Assembly: GCA_041590075.1 (NCBI GenBank) | Contig: JBFHUL010000073.1 | Location: forward strand, 1 to 15,903 | From: PZPK01 sp041590075 | GTDB taxonomy: Bacteria; Pseudomonadota; Gammaproteobacteria; Pseudomonadales; Oleiphilaceae | Length of the DNA stretch: 15,903 nucleotides | Direction of reading: 5' to 3' | Part shown: in pieces, positions 13,750-15,903 of the stretch | Position numbering within the stretch: position 1 is the first letter of the stretch | Layout of the letters: every line of letters starts with the position of its first letter | The notes under the pieces: generated by a model | What the model was told of the DNA's origin: nothing | Seen by the model: the letters and a program-made list of their open reading frames with translations, nothing else | Database searches by the model: none | Program-made: the position numbers and the translations under genes

Positions 13750-13840
13750 ATGTCAGTGAGGTTCATTTCTACGGGCTAATCCGGAGTGAATCAAAATGGG
13801 TGCACGGCAAGTGCCCGTTACTCTATGTGCAAGGATATGT

Positions 13841-13890
13841 GTGACCGGCGGTCATTTTTTCTTGTTTTTCGTGACCGCTGGTCATATTCT
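13841..13890 (+). promoter_or_regulatory. twin palindromic operators and promoter of the monooxygenase operon
   Basis: GTGACCGGCGGTCAT (13841-13855) and GTGACCGCTGGTCAT (13871-13885) differ at only two central bases. Each holds a TGACC-N3-GGTCA palindrome, and their centres are 30 bp apart, about three helical turns, hence on the same face. A candidate promoter TTGTTT (13862-13867), 17 bp, TATTCT (13885-13890) places the second palindrome exactly in the spacer. The layout fits a dimeric repressor, for example of the TetR family; the regulator itself is not in the window. Confidence 0.6.
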
Positions 13891-13904
13891 GCTTCCCCAT
13901 TGTC

Positions 13905-13916
13905 AATATCGATATT
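13905..13916. promoter_or_regulatory. 12-bp palindrome AATATCGATATT
   Basis: A perfect self-complementary 12-mer in the predicted 5' untranslated region, just before the GGAG ribosome-binding site (13918-13921) of the monooxygenase gene. It may be a third regulator site or chance; its AT-rich sequence differs from the two TGACC palindromes. Confidence 0.3.
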
Positions 13917-13928
13917 CGGAGTAGGGGC

Positions 13929-15470
13929 ATGACAGTGACAGATCGCGCGCAAACAGAAACGTCGCTCGCACAGGAGGATAGTAGGCAGCAATTAGATGTC
14001 TTGATCATTGGTGCGGGTATTTCCGGTATCGGTATGGCCCATGCGCTGCAGACGCAGCGACCGGGCGACCGCTTTGCGTTGATAGAAAGTCGTGCAAATA
14101 TTGGTGGCACCTGGGATCTGTTTCGTTACCCCGGCGTTCGCTCCGATTCCGACATGTATACCTATGCGTACTCATTTAAACCTTGGCGACATAAAGACTT
14201 TATCGGCTCCGGCGAACGTATCCGTGCCTATCTGAGCGAAACGGTGGCGGAGAGCGGGTTGGAGAAAGCTATCCGTTTCCGGCAACGGGTAGTCAAAGCC
14301 GACTGGGATTCTCCAACAAAGCGTTGGCGCGTAACGATTCAGCCTGAGAATGGCGCGCTCTACGAACTGGAAACACGTTTTCTTGTGACCTGTACCGGTT
14401 ACTACAACTACGAAAAAGGCTACGTGCCGGATTTTGAAGGCCTGGATCGTTTTGAAGGAGTGGTTGCGCATCCTCAGAGCTGGCCAGAAACCTTGGATTA
14501 CCGTGACAAACGCGTCGTGGTGATTGGCAGTGGCGCAACAGCGGTCACGCTTGTGCCGGCGATGGCGAAGCAGGCAAAGCACGTCACGATGCTGCAACGT
14601 TCGCCAACTTATGTCGTATCAATGCCCTCGCGAGATGGGTTGTTCTCAGTGCTTTCCAAGTTTCTACCCGCGCGCTGGACTAATCGCATTATGCGTAGCA
14701 AGTATATTGTGATGCAGCAGCTTGTTTACGCGCTTTCCAGGCGTTTTCCTAAATTGGTGCGCACACTCATTCGCGCCCACAATCGAAAAGCCCTCGCGGG
14801 CGCAGCCGATGTGGATAGGCACTTTAAACCGCGCTATCAACCATGGGATCAGCGTATGTGTATGGTACCCGATGAAGATTTATTCGCGGCAGTGCGGGAA
14901 GGGCGCGCCTCGATAGAGACCGATCATATTGCGCGCTTTACCGAGCGGGGCGTGCTGTTACGCTCCGGCAAGGTCTTGGAGGCTGATATTGTTGTGCCGG
15001 CTACTGGGCTTGATATTCAATTTTGGGGAGGTATGGATCTGCGGGTAGACGGCCAGAAAGTCGTGGCCAGTCGTCTCACCAATTACAAAGGCATGATGTT
15101 CAGCCAGCTCCCTAATCTGGTTACGATTTTCGGCTATACTAAAGCCCCTTGGACGCTGAAGGCCGAGTTGAGTTTCAGCTATGTGTGCAAGCTTTTGAAC
15201 TACATGCAGGCGCAGGGGCATCGTGTGGTGTACCCCTATATGCATGGTGCCCAACCTCAGGAAGAGCTGGTCGATCTGCAAAGTGGTTACGTGTTGCGGG
15301 CGAAAGAAAAACTGCCCAAACAGGGCGCTCGTTACCCTTGGCGTAACAAGGATCAGTACTGGAAAGATATTTTCGCCATCAGGCACGGGCAGGTGAATGA
15401 TGGTGTGCTACGCTTTGACGACACGCGAGCGCTCAAGCGTTTTCATGGTAAAAAAAGTGAGGTTGTATGA
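13929..15470 (+). CDS. AlmA-like flavin monooxygenase (Baeyer-Villiger type)
   Basis: A 513-residue class B flavoprotein monooxygenase. The FAD-binding motif is IIGAGISGIG (~26-35). The Baeyer-Villiger fingerprint FxGxxxHxxxWP is matched exactly by FEGVVAHPQSWP (175-186), and the NADPH-binding motif is VIGSGATA (198-205). Several blocks match, from memory, the long-chain alkane monooxygenase AlmA of Acinetobacter: GGTWDLFRYPGVRSDSDM, GYYNY, HPQSWPETLDY and PWDQRMCMVPDEDLF. The enzyme would use FAD, NADPH and oxygen to oxidise alkanes or to turn ketones into esters; substrate choice cannot be read from sequence. The ATG follows GGAG. The stop overlaps the next start (ATGA), and that gene encodes a hydrolase able to split an ester product. 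Expression is probably controlled by the twin operators upstream. Confidence 0.92.
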   Translation: MTVTDRAQTETSLAQEDSRQQLDVLIIGAGISGIGMAHALQTQRPGDRFALIESRANIGGTWDLFRYPGVRSDSDMYTYAYSFKPWRHKDFIGSGERIRAYLSETVAESGLEKAIRFRQRVVKADWDSPTKRWRVTIQPENGALYELETRFLVTCTGYYNYEKGYVPDFEGLDRFEGVVAHPQSWPETLDYRDKRVVVIGSGATAVTLVPAMAKQAKHVTMLQRSPTYVVSMPSRDGLFSVLSKFLPARWTNRIMRSKYIVMQQLVYALSRRFPKLVRTLIRAHNRKALAGAADVDRHFKPRYQPWDQRMCMVPDEDLFAAVREGRASIETDHIARFTERGVLLRSGKVLEADIVVPATGLDIQFWGGMDLRVDGQKVVASRLTNYKGMMFSQLPNLVTIFGYTKAPWTLKAELSFSYVCKLLNYMQAQGHRVVYPYMHGAQPQEELVDLQSGYVLRAKEKLPKQGARYPWRNKDQYWKDIFAIRHGQVNDGVLRFDDTRALKRFHGKKSEVV

Positions 15471-15903
15471 GCACGCATTCCCTGCCTCCTGTAGTGATCG
15501 TGCATGGTATGTGGAGTACCGGCGAAACCCTGCGCGATATGCGGGTGAGTTTTGAAAAGCACGGCTTCGAGGTACACACGCCCAATCTTCCCGGGCATTT
15601 GCCTCGCGCACAAATGGATGACGCCGCTCGGGAGGTGTTATGCCAGTGCGGAGTTGAAGAATACGTGCGGAGTATTCAGGATCTGGTGAACGGGCTGGAA
15701 CGGGCGCCAATATTGATTGGCCATTCCATGGGTGGGCTGGTTGCGCAGCTGGTAGCGGCACGCACTACGATTGAAGCGCTTGTGCTGGTTTCTTCAGCCG
15801 CGCCTGCGGGTATCAATGCGTGGGCATGGAGTGTCATGCGTACCTTTGGCCGCAATCTATTCCTGTTTCCCATGTGGAAGAAACTGACCCAGATCGGTTT
15901 GCC
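15467..15903 (+). CDS. alpha/beta hydrolase, N-terminal part
   Basis: The ATG at 15467 overlaps the monooxygenase stop (ATGA), and the frame stays open to the window edge, giving 145 codons without a stop; the C-terminus is missing. The fragment shows the alpha/beta-hydrolase start PPVVIVHGMWSTGET (oxyanion-hole HGMW, residues ~13-16), NLPGHLPRAQMD, and the nucleophile elbow IGHSMGGLVAQ near residues 83-93. The strand LVLVSSAAPAG follows. The acid and histidine of the triad must lie beyond the edge. No signal peptide is seen, so it is cytosolic. Translational coupling to a Baeyer-Villiger-type enzyme suggests it hydrolyses the ester or lactone made by that enzyme; this is inference from context. 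Confidence 0.88.
   Translation, partial: MSTHSLPPVVIVHGMWSTGETLRDMRVSFEKHGFEVHTPNLPGHLPRAQMDDAAREVLCQCGVEEYVRSIQDLVNGLERAPILIGHSMGGLVAQLVAARTTIEALVLVSSAAPAGINAWAWSVMRTFGRNLFLFPMWKKLTQIGL

Overview
The window looks like a chromosomal segment of a gammaproteobacterium, most likely a marine or aquatic relative of the Pseudomonadales/Cellvibrionales/Oceanospirillales group. The main reason is the block rpsF–rpsR–(DUF2232 membrane protein)–rplI–dnaB–alr, an order I know from Pseudomonas and its relatives. The lipid A acyltransferase shows a Gram-negative envelope. An AlmA-like flavin monooxygenase with a partner hydrolase suggests use of long-chain alkanes, ketones or esters. The genus is inference only.

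Layout. Bases 1-248 hold the 3' end of tilS, convergent with a gamma-glutamylcyclotransferase-like gene (273-797, minus). A small secreted protein of unknown function follows (963-1325). A hairpin, a good sigma-70-type promoter (1493-1521) and a leader of about 110 nt then lead into rpsF, rpsR, the DUF2232 gene and rplI (1641-3774). A hairpin and a terminator-like stem separate these from dnaB (TTG start), whose stop codon overlaps the GTG start of alr. Next is an envelope/acyltransferase stretch: plsC, convergent thpR (minus), then an lpxL/htrB-type acyltransferase directly followed by a peroxiredoxin-like protein. That protein ends convergently, sharing a TTAG, with an alpha/beta hydrolase on the minus strand (9410-10153).

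From 10384 the content is more accessory. An outer-membrane beta-barrel protein and an Ig-like lipoprotein form an apparent two-gene operon, closed by a textbook bidirectional terminator (12197-12228). A secreted GHSMG-type lipase lies convergent on the minus strand. A divergent intergenic region of 290 nt carries a perfect CRP-type palindrome and seven exact copies of the heptamer GGGCTAA. It separates the lipase from a MOSC-domain protein. The last unit is an AlmA/Baeyer-Villiger-type monooxygenase overlapping (ATGA) an alpha/beta hydrolase that runs off the window end. Its promoter region carries two near-identical 15-bp palindromes 30 bp apart, one of them filling the spacer of a candidate promoter.

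How the genes work together: the first half is translation, replication and cell-wall housekeeping; the middle makes and acylates phospholipids and lipid A; the last third is lipid/ester turnover and surface proteins. No mobile element, CRISPR array, tRNA or rRNA gene was seen. I do not see a clearly new defence or biosynthetic system. The most interesting parts are the regulatory DNA in front of the monooxygenase operon and the CRP-site/heptamer-repeat region in front of the MOSC gene.
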